DNA of 64,000 nt from Streptomyces lateritius. Its GTDB lineage: Bacteria > Actinomycetota > Actinomycetes > Streptomycetales > Streptomycetaceae. The notes beneath the pieces were generated by a model. The model made no database searches. It saw only the letters and a list, made by a program, of their open reading frames with translations, and was not told the origin of the DNA. The position numbers and the translations under genes were made by a program. This document shows positions 23,950-32,582 of the stretch, piece after piece. The stretch lies in assembly GCF_014649715.1 (NCBI RefSeq), contig NZ_BMTO01000013.1:1-64000 (forward strand). Reading direction: 5' to 3'. Every line of letters starts with the position of its first letter. Positions within the stretch are counted from its first letter, which is position 1.

Positions 23950-24168
23950 TTGAAGCGCGAGATCCACCCCGAGTACGTCGAGACCCAGGTCAGCTGCACC
24001 TGTGGCGCGTCGTTCACCACCCGTAGCACCCTCACCGAGGGCACCATCCGTGCCGAGGTCTGCTCCGAGTGCCACCCGTTCTACACGGGCAAGCAGAAGA
24101 TCCTCGACACCGGCGGCCGCGTCGCCCGCTTCGAGGCCCGCTTCGGCAAGGGTGCGGCCAAGAAGTAG
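23950..24168 (+). CDS. rpmE: 50S ribosomal protein L31, zinc form
   Basis: The 72-residue protein starts at TTG 23950, supported by TAGGAGACACC and by the conserved opening MKREIHPEY. Cysteines in CTCG and CSEC form the zinc ribbon, so this is the Zn-containing L31 that is replaced by a paralogue under zinc limitation. A terminator hairpin follows. Confidence 0.95.
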   Translation: MKREIHPEYVETQVSCTCGASFTTRSTLTEGTIRAEVCSECHPFYTGKQKILDTGGRVARFEARFGKGAAKK

Positions 24169-24177
24169 CACGTCACT

Positions 24178-24220
24178 GCGCCGGTCCTTGGTCGCTCCCG
24201 CAGGGGGACCGGACCGGCGC
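24178..24220 (+). terminator. Terminator after rpmE
   Basis: GCGCCGGTCC (24178-24187) pairs with GGACCGGCGC (24211-24220), followed by TTTGCC. prfA therefore needs its own promoter or readthrough. Confidence 0.7.
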
Positions 24221-24279
24221 TTTGCCGTCCCCGCAGTCCTTCACGCAGCAGCCCCTCACGAATTCACCAGGAGCACCCG

Positions 24280-25359
24280 ATGTTCGAAGCGGTCGAGGAA
24301 CTGGTCGGCGAGCACGCCGACCTCGAGAAGAAGCTCGCCGACCCTTCGGTCCACTCCGACCAGGCGAACGCGCGCAAGCTCAACAAGCGTTACGCGGAGC
24401 TGACCCCGATCATCGGCACCTACAAGGCGTGGAAGCAGACCGCGGACGACATCGAGACGGCCAAGGAGTTCGCCGCCGACGACCCCGACTTCGCCGCCGA
24501 GGTGAAGGAGCTGGAGAAGCAGCGCGAGGTGCTCACGGACAGGCTCCGACTGCTCCTCGTCCCGCGCGACCCCAGCGACGACAAGGACGTCATCCTGGAG
24601 ATCAAGGCCGGCGCGGGCGGCGACGAGTCCGCCCTGTTCGCCGGCGACCTGCTGCGGATGTACCTGCGCTACGCCGAGCGCGTCGGCTGGAAGACCGAGA
24701 TCATCGACTCCACCGAGTCCGAACTGGGCGGCTACAAGGACGTCCAGGTCGCCGTGAAGACCAAGGGCGGCAACGGCGCCACCGAGCCCGGGCAGGGCGT
24801 CTGGGCGCGCCTCAAGTACGAGGGCGGGGTGCACCGCGTGCAGCGCGTGCCCGCGACCGAGTCCCAGGGCCGGATCCACACCTCCGCGGCCGGTGTCCTC
24901 GTGACCCCAGAGGCCGAGGAGATCGACGTCGAGATCCACGCCAACGACCTGCGGATCGACGTCTACCGCTCGTCCGGTCCCGGCGGTCAGTCCGTCAACA
25001 CGACCGACTCCGCGGTCCGTATCACGCACCTGCCGACCGGTATCGTCGCCTCCTGCCAGAACGAGAAGAGCCAGCTCCAGAACAAGGAGCAGGCCATGCG
25101 TATCCTCCGGTCCAGGCTGCTCGCCGCCGCCCAGGAGAAGGCCGAGGCCGAGGCCGCCGACGCCCGTCGCAGCCAGGTCCGTACCGTCGACCGGTCCGAG
25201 AAGATCCGGACGTACAACTACCCGGAAAACCGGATCTCGGACCACCGTGTCGGGTTCAAGGCGTACAACTTGGACCAGGTGCTCGACGGCGACCTGGACG
25301 CGATGATCCAGGCCTGCGTCGACGCGGACTCGGCCGCCAAGCTCGCGGCCGCAGCCTAG
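24280..25359 (+). CDS. prfA: Peptide chain release factor 1
   Basis: The 359-residue factor recognises UAA/UAG. It carries the RF1 tripeptide PAT (VQRVPATES) and the catalytic GGQ in SGPGGQSVNTTDS, the Gln of which is methylated by the next gene product, PrmC. prfA-prmC adjacency is nearly universal. Confidence 0.96.
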   Translation: MFEAVEELVGEHADLEKKLADPSVHSDQANARKLNKRYAELTPIIGTYKAWKQTADDIETAKEFAADDPDFAAEVKELEKQREVLTDRLRLLLVPRDPSDDKDVILEIKAGAGGDESALFAGDLLRMYLRYAERVGWKTEIIDSTESELGGYKDVQVAVKTKGGNGATEPGQGVWARLKYEGGVHRVQRVPATESQGRIHTSAAGVLVTPEAEEIDVEIHANDLRIDVYRSSGPGGQSVNTTDSAVRITHLPTGIVASCQNEKSQLQNKEQAMRILRSRLLAAAQEKAEAEAADARRSQVRTVDRSEKIRTYNYPENRISDHRVGFKAYNLDQVLDGDLDAMIQACVDADSAAKLAAAA

Positions 25360-25414
25360 GACCTGGTCCCGAGGACCTTGCCGTAAGCCCCACCCCGTAC
25401 CACGGAGGACCAGC

Positions 25415-26260
25415 GTGAACCTGCTGCTTGCCGAGGTGGCCCAGGCCACCCAGCGGCTGGCCGACGCCGGCGTTCCCTCACCGCGCTTCGACGCGGAGGA
25501 GCTCGCCGCGTTCGTGCACGGCGTCAAGCGGGGGGAGCTGCACAACGTCAAGGACGTGGACTTCGACGCCCGCTACTGGGAGACGGTCGCCCGGCGCGAA
25601 GCCCGCGAACCGCTCCAGCACATCACCGGCCGGGCGTTCTTCCGCTATCTGGAGCTCCAGGTGGGGCCCGGCGTCTTCGTGCCCCGGCCGGAGACCGAGT
25701 CGGTCGTCGGCTGGGCGATAGACGCCGTACGGGCGATGGACGTGGTCGAGCCGCTGATCGTCGACCTGTGCACCGGTTCGGGCGCCATCGCGCTCGCCAT
25801 GGCGCAGGAGGTGCCGCGCTCGCGCGTACACGCCGTGGAGCTCTCCGACGACGCGCTGGTGTGGACCCGTAAGAACGCCGAGGGCTCGCGCGTCACGGTC
25901 CACCAGGGCGACGCGCTGAGCGCGCTGCCGGAGCTCGACGGCCAGGTCGACCTGGTCATCTCCAACCCGCCGTACATCCCGCTCACCGAGTGGGAGTACG
26001 TGGCGCCCGAGGCGCGCGACCACGACCCCGAGATGGCGCTGTTCTCCGGCGAGGACGGCCTCGACACGATCCGGGGGATCGAACGCACCGCGCACCGCCT
26101 GCTGCGGCCGGGCGGCCTCGTCGTGATCGAGCACGCGGACACCCAGGGCGGCCAGGTCCCGTGGATCTTCAACGAGGAGGCCGGCTGGGCGGACGCCGCC
26201 GACCACCCGGACCTGAACAACCGCCCGCGCTTCGCGACGGCCCGCAAGGCGATGCCGTGA
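25415..26260 (+). CDS. prmC: Release factor glutamine N5-methyltransferase
   Basis: The 281-residue protein has SAM motif DLCTGSGAIALAMA and the glutamine-methylase signature NPPY (LVISNPPYIPL). It modifies the GGQ glutamine of RF1 and RF2. GTG 25415 follows CGGAGGACCAGC, 55 bp after prfA. Confidence 0.95.
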   Translation: MNLLLAEVAQATQRLADAGVPSPRFDAEELAAFVHGVKRGELHNVKDVDFDARYWETVARREAREPLQHITGRAFFRYLELQVGPGVFVPRPETESVVGWAIDAVRAMDVVEPLIVDLCTGSGAIALAMAQEVPRSRVHAVELSDDALVWTRKNAEGSRVTVHQGDALSALPELDGQVDLVISNPPYIPLTEWEYVAPEARDHDPEMALFSGEDGLDTIRGIERTAHRLLRPGGLVVIEHADTQGGQVPWIFNEEAGWADAADHPDLNNRPRFATARKAMP

Positions 26261-26304
26261 CGCGCACTGCCATGACCACGCTTGTGTACGAGGAGGCCTG
26301 CTAG

Positions 26305-26952
26305 ATGGCTCGGCGATACGACTGCAACGAGGCGACCGACCGTGTGACCGGTCTGCGCGAGGCCGCGTCCGCCGTTCGCCGTGGCGAGCTGGTCGTGCTG
26401 CCCACGGACACCGTGTACGGGATCGGTGCGGACGCCTTCAGCTCGGAGGCAGTCGCGGACCTGCTCGCGGCGAAGGGCCGGGGCCGCAACATGCCCACGC
26501 CCGTCCTGATCGGCTCCCCGAACACGCTGCACGGGCTCGTCACGGACTTCTCCGAGCAGGCGTGGGAGCTCGTCGACGCGTTCTGGCCGGGCGCCCTGAC
26601 GCTCGTCGCGCGGCACCAGCCCTCGTTGCAGTGGGACCTGGGGGACACCCGGGGCACGGTCGCGATCCGGATGCCGCTGCACCCGGTCGCGATCGAGCTG
26701 CTGACCGAAGTCGGTCCGATGGCCGTGTCGTCGGCGAACCTGACCGGGCACCCGTCGCCGGAGGACTGCGACGCGGCCCAGCAGATGCTCGGCGACTCGG
26801 TGTCGGTGTACCTCGACGGCGGCCCGACGCCGGGGATCGTCCCGTCGTCGATCGTGGACGTCACGGGCAAGGTGCCCGTGCTGCTGCGTGAGGGAGCGCT
26901 GTCGCCGGAGGAGCTCCGGAAGGTCGTACCCGACCTCGAGGTGGCCAGTTGA
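26305..26952 (+). CDS. L-threonylcarbamoyladenylate synthase (TsaC/Sua5 type)
   Basis: The 215-residue YrdC-fold protein has conserved VVLPTDTVYGIGADA and later SSANLTGHPSP. It makes the threonylcarbamoyl-AMP used for t6A37 of tRNAs. It is the short form without the Sua5 C-terminal domain. The next gene starts inside its stop (TTGA). Confidence 0.92.
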   Translation: MARRYDCNEATDRVTGLREAASAVRRGELVVLPTDTVYGIGADAFSSEAVADLLAAKGRGRNMPTPVLIGSPNTLHGLVTDFSEQAWELVDAFWPGALTLVARHQPSLQWDLGDTRGTVAIRMPLHPVAIELLTEVGPMAVSSANLTGHPSPEDCDAAQQMLGDSVSVYLDGGPTPGIVPSSIVDVTGKVPVLLREGALSPEELRKVVPDLEVAS

Positions 26953-27593
26953 CCGCCCCTGAGGGGCGTGGCATAGCGGGGCACGAAAGCAGTTCCTTCC
27001 GCATCCTCCACGTCAGCACCGGCAACGTCTGCCGCTCGCCGATCACCGAGCGGCTGACCCGCCATGCCCTGAGCGACCGCCTGGGCGATCCCCGGGGCGG
27101 CGGCCTGATCGTGGAGAGCGCGGGTACGTGGGGCCACGAAGGGGCCCCCATGGAGGCCAACGCGGAACTGGTCCTCGCCGACTTCGGCGCGGACTCCAGC
27201 GGCTTCGTCGGCCGTGAGCTCCTCGACGAGCACGTCATCCGCGCGGACCTCGTCCTGACCGCGACCCGTGACCACCGGGCGCAGGTCATCTCGATGGGCC
27301 ACTCGGCGGGCCTGCGGACCTTCACGCTGAAGGAGTTCACCCGCCTGGTGCGGGCGATAGACCCGGCGACGCTGCCCGACCCCCTGGGGGAGGGAGTGGT
27401 GGAGCGCGCGCGGGCGCTGGTGCGTGCGGCGGCGGCTCTACGCGGGTGGCTCCTGGCGCCCTCGGTGGAGGCGGACGAGGTGAACGACCCGTACGGCGCC
27501 CCGATCACGTTCTTCCGCTCGATCGGCGAGGAGATCAACACGGCGCTGGATCCCGTGGTGACGGCCATGACGGGCGTACCGGCGCGACGCTGA
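26949..27593 (+). CDS. LMW protein-tyrosine-phosphatase-fold protein with Ser in place of the nucleophile Cys
   Basis: The 214-residue protein has the low-molecular-weight phosphatase/arsenate-reductase fold. The P-loop C(X)5R-S of active enzymes reads STGNVCRSP here (about residues 22-30): codon AGC gives Ser where the nucleophilic Cys should be, while Arg and Ser are kept. The general-acid region appears as IDPATLPDPLGEG (DP retained). TTG 26949 overlaps the stop of the gene upstream. It may be a catalytically altered or dead phosphatase acting as a binding protein. Confidence 0.75.
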   Translation: MTAPEGRGIAGHESSSFRILHVSTGNVCRSPITERLTRHALSDRLGDPRGGGLIVESAGTWGHEGAPMEANAELVLADFGADSSGFVGRELLDEHVIRADLVLTATRDHRAQVISMGHSAGLRTFTLKEFTRLVRAIDPATLPDPLGEGVVERARALVRAAAALRGWLLAPSVEADEVNDPYGAPITFFRSIGEEINTALDPVVTAMTGVPARR

Positions 27594-27771
27594 GACGGTC
27601 ACCGGTGACGGACGCCCGGGCTTCCGGCGCGCCGGTCCGTGCCCTCGGCGTCGGCCTCCGCGCGGCGGCCCACGGGGCCATACGGCCCAGAATCACGGCG
27701 GAAACCGGGCGAACCGCCCTCCGCGCGCCTACATTGGAGCTGAAGCCCAGCCCACGCGCCTGGAGCCACAG

Positions 27772-29019
27772 ATGCCGGTCACCGCTCCCCCCGATGAGGA
27801 ACTCGACGTCCTGCGCCGGCAGGACCCGGAGATCGCCGACGTGCTGCTCGGGGAGGTGCGCCGGCAGTCCGACAGCCTCCAGCTGATCGCCGCCGAGAAC
27901 TTCACCTCGCCCGCCGTCCTCGCCGCGCTCGGCTCCCCGCTCGCCAACAAGTACGCGGAGGGTTATCCCGGCGCCCGCCACCACGGTGGCTGCGAGTTCG
28001 CCGACGCCGCCGAACGGATCGCGGTCGAGAGGGCGACCTCCCTCTTCGGCGCCGAACACGCCAACGTGCAGTCCCACTCCGGGTCTTCCGCCGTCCTGGC
28101 CGCCTACGCGGCCCTGCTGCGGCCGGGGGACACCGTCCTCGCCATGGGCCTCTCCCACGGCGGGCATCTCACCCACGGCTCGCCCGCCAACTTCTCCGGC
28201 CGCTGGTTCGAGTTCGTGCCCTACGGCGTCGACGCCGAGTCCGGGCTCGTCGACTACGAGCAGGTCGCCGCCCTCGCCCGCCACCACCGCCCCAAGGCGA
28301 TCGTCTGCGGCTCGATCTGCTACCCCCGCCACCTCGACTACGCGATCTTCCGGGAGATCGCCGACGAGGTCGGCGCCTATCTCATCGCCGACGCCGCCCA
28401 CCCCATCGGCCTGGTCGCCGGGGGAGTGGCCCCCAGCCCCGTCCCGTACGCCGACGTCGTCTGCGCCACCACGCACAAGGTGCTCCGCGGTCCCCGCGGC
28501 GGGATGCTCCTCTGCGGCGGCGACCTGGCCGGGCGCGTCGACAGGGCGGTCTTCCCGTTCACCCAGGGGGGCGCCCAGATGCACACCATCGCCGCCAAGG
28601 CCGTCGCCTTCGGAGAGGCCGCCTCGCCCTCCTTCGCCGCCTACACCCACCGGGTCGTCGCGCACGCCCGCCTCCTCGCCGGCGCGCTCGCCGCCGAGGG
28701 CTTCGCGATCACCACCGGCGGCACCGACACCCATCTGATCACCGCCGACCCGGCGCCCCTCGGCGTCGACGGCCGCACCGCCCGGATGCGGCTCGCGGCC
28801 GCCGGGATGGTGCTCGACACGTGCGCCCTGCCGTACGGGGACGGGCGCGGCATCCGCCTGGGCACGGCCGCCGTGACGACCCAGGGGATGGGCGCCCCGG
28901 AGATGGCCCGGATCGCCGCGCTCTTCTCGATCGCGCTACGCGACGACCCCGAGGAGACGGCGCGCGTACGCGCGGAAGTCCGTGAAATGGCGCGGCGATT
29001 TCCCCCGTACGGACCGTAG
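27772..29019 (+). CDS. glyA: Serine hydroxymethyltransferase-like PLP enzyme (divergent paralogue)
   Basis: The 415-residue protein aligns throughout with SHMT: AAENFTSPAVL, LANKYAEGYPGARHHGG, SHGGHLTHGSP and PLP Lys236 in TTHKVLRGPRGG. The YY pair of GKRYYGG (Tyr64/65 in E. coli GlyA, active site) is replaced by HH, and AHVAGLVA reads AHPIGLVA. Folate-dependent Ser/Gly exchange may therefore be altered; an aldolase-like or other PLP activity is possible. The symbol follows family annotation only. A 178-bp gap separates it from the phosphatase-like gene. Confidence 0.8.
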   Translation: MPVTAPPDEELDVLRRQDPEIADVLLGEVRRQSDSLQLIAAENFTSPAVLAALGSPLANKYAEGYPGARHHGGCEFADAAERIAVERATSLFGAEHANVQSHSGSSAVLAAYAALLRPGDTVLAMGLSHGGHLTHGSPANFSGRWFEFVPYGVDAESGLVDYEQVAALARHHRPKAIVCGSICYPRHLDYAIFREIADEVGAYLIADAAHPIGLVAGGVAPSPVPYADVVCATTHKVLRGPRGGMLLCGGDLAGRVDRAVFPFTQGGAQMHTIAAKAVAFGEAASPSFAAYTHRVVAHARLLAGALAAEGFAITTGGTDTHLITADPAPLGVDGRTARMRLAAAGMVLDTCALPYGDGRGIRLGTAAVTTQGMGAPEMARIAALFSIALRDDPEETARVRAEVREMARRFPPYGP

Positions 29020-29125
29020 CGAAGCACCGCCGCAACCATCCTGAGCGCCCGGATGTCCTCAACCATATGGACAGCACGGCTAGGGTGTGGGGCTGAGATG
29101 GCCAGCGATTCCTGTGGGGCAGCCC

Positions 29126-30475
29126 GTGCGTGATTACCTGCTGACGCTATGTGTCACGGCCGCGGTGACCTATCTGCTCACCGGTCCGGTGCGGAAGTTC
29201 GCCATCGCGACCGGGGCGATGCCGGAGATCCGCGCCCGCGACGTACACCGAGAACCGACTCCGCGGCTCGGTGGCATCGCCATGTTCTTCGGGCTGTGCG
29301 CGGGTCTGCTGGTCGCGGACCACCTGCAGAACCTCAACAGCGTCTTCGAGCTCTCCAACGAGCCCCGCGCGCTGCTCTCCGGTGCCGCCCTGATCTGGCT
29401 GATCGGCGTCCTCGACGACAAGTTCGAGCTGGACGCCCTGATCAAGCTGGGCGCGCAGATGATCTCGGCGGGTGTGATGGTGATCCAGGGTCTGACGATC
29501 CTGTGGCTGCCGATCCCCGGTGTGGGCACGGTCGCGCTCACCCCCGGGCAGGGCACGCTGCTCACGGTCGCCCTGGTGGTCCTCACCATCAACGCCGTGA
29601 ACTTCGTCGACGGCCTCGACGGCCTCGCCGCCGGCATGGTCTGCATCGCCGCCGCGGCCTTCTTCCTGTACGCGTACCGCCTCTGGTACGGCTACACGAT
29701 CGAGGCGGCCGCGCCGGCCACCCTGTTCGCGGCCATCCTCATGGGCATGTGCCTGGGCTTCCTGCCGCACAACATGCACCCGGCGCGGATCTTCATGGGC
29801 GACTCGGGCTCGATGCTGATCGGCCTGATCCTGGCCGCCTCCGCGATCTCGATCACCGGTCAGGTCGACCCGGACACCCTGAAGATCTTCTTCGAGGGCT
29901 CGACCCGGCAGGCCACCCACGCGGCCCTGCCGGTCTTCATCCCGCTCCTCCTGCCGCTGACGATCATCGCGATCCCGATGGCGGACCTGATCCTCGCGAT
30001 CGTGCGCCGGACCTGGAACGGCCAGTCGCCGTTCGCCGCCGACCGAGGCCATCTGCACCACCGGCTCCTGGAGATCGGGCACTCGCACAGCCGGGCCGTC
30101 CTGATCATGTACTTCTGGTCGGCGCTGATCGCCTTCGGGACGCTGGCGTACTCGGTGCACTCGACGTCGATGTGGATCGTGCTCGTGGTCGTAATGCTGA
30201 GCGCGATCGGTCTCGTGCTGCTCCTGCTGCCGCGCTTCTCGCCGCGGGCCCCGCGGTGGGCGGAGTCCTTCGTTCCGCCCCGCTACCGGCGCCGTCGCCC
30301 GGTCCCGCGCATGGAGGCCGTCCCGCCGGTCGCCGCCCACCCCGCCGGGGGTGCGGAGGGCGTCGAGGATCCGCTGGGGGAGCGCGTCCCGATCCCGGCC
30401 GGGGTCAACGGCTCCACCGCCATCGGCCACCGTTCGCGCTTCACCGACCGGCGGAAGGCCGGAACGCCGAGTTGA
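29126..30475 (+). CDS. Undecaprenyl-phosphate N-acetylglucosaminyl-1-phosphate transferase (WecA/TagO type)
   Basis: The 449-residue polytopic membrane protein of the MraY/WecA superfamily has VHREPTPRLGG, GVLDDKFELD, NFVDGLDGLAAG, FMGDSGSMLIG and the cytoplasmic AADRGHLHHRLL. It has about 11 helices and a ~75-residue polar tail. It begins lipid-linked glycopolymer synthesis. The same gene precedes the atp operon in mycobacteria (Rv1302), supporting the call. GTG 29126 is chosen for the conserved start VRDYLLTLCVTAAVTYL; the ribosome-binding site is weak. Confidence 0.88.
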   Translation: MRDYLLTLCVTAAVTYLLTGPVRKFAIATGAMPEIRARDVHREPTPRLGGIAMFFGLCAGLLVADHLQNLNSVFELSNEPRALLSGAALIWLIGVLDDKFELDALIKLGAQMISAGVMVIQGLTILWLPIPGVGTVALTPGQGTLLTVALVVLTINAVNFVDGLDGLAAGMVCIAAAAFFLYAYRLWYGYTIEAAAPATLFAAILMGMCLGFLPHNMHPARIFMGDSGSMLIGLILAASAISITGQVDPDTLKIFFEGSTRQATHAALPVFIPLLLPLTIIAIPMADLILAIVRRTWNGQSPFAADRGHLHHRLLEIGHSHSRAVLIMYFWSALIAFGTLAYSVHSTSMWIVLVVVMLSAIGLVLLLLPRFSPRAPRWAESFVPPRYRRRRPVPRMEAVPPVAAHPAGGAEGVEDPLGERVPIPAGVNGSTAIGHRSRFTDRRKAGTPS

Positions 30476-30595
30476 CGAATGCCGTATCGGCGTCCAATAC
30501 CAGACAAGTCGCCTCTCTGTCCCGCACACACGCGCGCGGTAACTCTCATGTGTGACAGCCAGCACACCTCATGGGTAAAGAACTACTCAAATAGT

Positions 30596-30613
30596 TTGTG
30601 ATACCGTTCACGA
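30596..30613. promoter_or_regulatory. Candidate Rex operator upstream of the atp operon
   Basis: TTGTGATACCGTTCACGA closely matches the Rex site TTGTGAA-N4-TTCACAA (TGTGAACGCGTTCACA in S. coelicolor), with one deviation in each half. Rex senses NADH/NAD+ and controls cyd, nuo and atp genes in streptomycetes. The site is 126 bp before atpI. A CRP-like reading (TGTGA-N6-TCACG) is equally possible from sequence alone. Confidence 0.6.
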
Positions 30614-30738
30614 GACCCGGCGACAGAGCCGAAAGACCGTAGTGCGACGGTCTCTTGGCCCCGAGACACACCTCGGACCGGGCTTACGCTCGTCCCTGAC
30701 GACACCATCGCCCCCACCAGCAACGCGGAGACACCGCC

Positions 30739-31155
30739 ATGCCGTCCAACGACGCACGCATCCTTCTGTCAGCTGCCATTCCCGCTGCTGCCACCGGCGC
30801 CATCGCCGCGGTCATCAGCGGCCTGGTCGCCGGCGGCAAGGGAGCGCTCGGCGCCGTCATCGGCTGCGCGGTCGTCATCCTGTTCATGGGGATCGGGCTC
30901 GTGGTGCTGCAGCGGACGGCGAAGTCGCTGCCGCATCTGTTCCAGGCCATGGGGCTCATGCTCTACACGGCCCAGCTGCTTCTCCTCCTCTTCCTGATCT
31001 TCCTGTTCAAGAAGACCACCTTCTTCGACTTCAAGGCCTTCGCGTTCACCGTGCTCGCCGCGACCATCGTGTGGATCGCCGCGCAGGCGCGTGCGTACAT
31101 GAAGGCCAAGATCATGTACATCGACGACCCCAAGAAGCCGGGGTCGTCGACGTGA
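30739..31155 (+). CDS. atpI: ATP synthase protein I
   Basis: The 138-residue membrane protein has four helices (around 10-30, 33-55, 72-95, 101-120) and a basic end. It opens the atp operon, as in other actinobacteria, and assists assembly of the c-ring in systems where it has been studied. Sequence conservation is low, so the call rests mainly on topology and position. Confidence 0.85.
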   Translation: MPSNDARILLSAAIPAAATGAIAAVISGLVAGGKGALGAVIGCAVVILFMGIGLVVLQRTAKSLPHLFQAMGLMLYTAQLLLLLFLIFLFKKTTFFDFKAFAFTVLAATIVWIAAQARAYMKAKIMYIDDPKKPGSST

Positions 31156-31380
31156 GGGGTAGGGCCGGGATAAAGGCGCGTTCGGCTTCCTGCTATCGTC
31201 CGGTGCCAACTGCGGCACTGCGGGCGCGGGCATCCGAGCTGACGCCTGTCCCAGCGCGAGGCTCGACGCCGAACCGCCGCCCCCTTATCCGTAAGACCAG
31301 TCCAGTGCCGACCCGCGGCTGCGTGCCGCGCCGACACAACGAGGTTGCCGTACCTATGCGCCACGCTGAAGGAGCCCGCG

Positions 31381-32190
31381 GTGAGTGCTGACCAGACGCT
31401 TGCCTTCGACCCGAGTTGTCACATCTTCAGTGGATGCGGCTTCCCGGCGCCGGGCCTGCACACGTTCATGTACGAGCCCGTCGCGACGGTGGGGGGCATC
31501 GACATCACCAAGCCGATGCTGCTCGCCCTCCTCGGCTCCATCGTGGTCGTCGGGTTCTTCTGGGCCGCCTTCAACAAGCCCAAGCTGATCCCCGGCAAGA
31601 TGCAGATGGTCGGCGAGGCCGGTTACGACTTCGTCCGCCGCGGCATCGTCTACGAGATCATCGGCAAGAAGGACGGCGAGAAGTACGTCCCGTTCATGGT
31701 GTCGCTGTTCTTCTTCGTCTGGATCATGAACCTCTGGTCGATCATTCCGCTCGCCCAGTTCCCGGTCACCTCGCTGATCGCCTTCCCGGCCGGTCTCGCG
31801 CTGATCGTGTACGTCATGTGGATCTCGCTGACCTTCAAGAAGCACGGCTTCGTCGGCGGCTGGAAGAACATCGTCGGTTACGACAAGTCCCTCGGCGCGA
31901 TCCTCCCGATGGTCGTCGTCCTCGAGTTCTTCTCGAACCTCCTCATCCGGCCCTTCACGCACGCGGTCCGACTGTTCGCGAACATGTTCGCCGGTCACCT
32001 GCTGATCGTGATGTTCTCGCTGGCCACCTGGTACCTCATGAACGGTCTGGGCTTCGTCTACGCCGGCGCCTCGTTCGTCATGGTCCTCGTGATGACGGCC
32101 TTCGAGCTCTTCATCCAGGCCGTCCAGGCGTACGTCTTCGTCCTCCTGGCCTGCAGCTACGTCCAGGGCGCGCTCGCCGAGCACCACTGA
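31381..32190 (+). CDS. atpB: ATP synthase Fo subunit a
   Basis: The 269-residue polytopic subunit forms the proton half-channels. The essential Arg lies in LIRPFTHAVRLFANMFAGH. GTG 31381 follows GAAGGAGCCCGCG; an upstream ATG at 31345 in frame lacks a ribosome-binding site. A short Cys-containing N-terminus (HIFSGCGFPAPGLHTF) is typical for Streptomyces. Confidence 0.95.
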   Translation: MSADQTLAFDPSCHIFSGCGFPAPGLHTFMYEPVATVGGIDITKPMLLALLGSIVVVGFFWAAFNKPKLIPGKMQMVGEAGYDFVRRGIVYEIIGKKDGEKYVPFMVSLFFFVWIMNLWSIIPLAQFPVTSLIAFPAGLALIVYVMWISLTFKKHGFVGGWKNIVGYDKSLGAILPMVVVLEFFSNLLIRPFTHAVRLFANMFAGHLLIVMFSLATWYLMNGLGFVYAGASFVMVLVMTAFELFIQAVQAYVFVLLACSYVQGALAEHH

Positions 32191-32283
32191 GCCGGTCCGC
32201 CCGGGACCCAGCTACACCCCCAATCCAACAGTCGTCCGGTGGCCAACCCCCACCGGGTCATTGAAAGAGAAGGAAGTAACGGC

Positions 32284-32541
32284 ATGTCCGCTGCTCTCGA
32301 CATGGTCAACCTCGCGGCCTCCGCCAAGGAGAACGTCGTCGGCAACGTCGCCTCGATCGGCTACGGCCTCGCCGCGATCGGCCCCGGCGTCGGCGTCGGC
32401 ATCATCTTCGGTAACGGCACCCAGGCGCTCGCCCGCCAGCCCGAGGCCGCCGGCCTGATCCGCACCAACCAGATCATGGGCTTCGCGTTCTGTGAGGCGC
32501 TCGCCCTCATCGGCATCGTCATGGGCTTCGTCTACCAGTAA
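32284..32541 (+). CDS. atpE: ATP synthase Fo subunit c
   Basis: The 85-residue hairpin of two membrane helices has loop ARQPEAAG and the ion-binding Glu in MGFAFCEALALIG. Glycine-rich helix 1 (AAIGPGVGVGIIFG) packs the ring. ATG 32284 follows GAAGGAAGTAACGGC. Confidence 0.97.
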   Translation: MSAALDMVNLAASAKENVVGNVASIGYGLAAIGPGVGVGIIFGNGTQALARQPEAAGLIRTNQIMGFAFCEALALIGIVMGFVYQ

Positions 32542-32582
32542 GCCGGACCGACAGCCCGAACCTTTTTACGGAAGGCACTGAT

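Noticed and set aside
26257..26304. Possible tiny peptide gene between prmC and the tsaC-like gene
   Set aside because: The short frame GTGACGCGCACTGCCATGACC ends within the gap at TAG 26302-26304; it lacks a distinct ribosome-binding site and is most likely the 5' leader of the next gene.
28418..28440. GGGGGAGTGGCCCCCAGC in the SHMT-like gene as another mobile palindrome
   Set aside because: It encodes GGVAPSP at a place where SHMTs normally have AAGVYPNP, so it is ordinary conserved coding sequence rather than an insertion.
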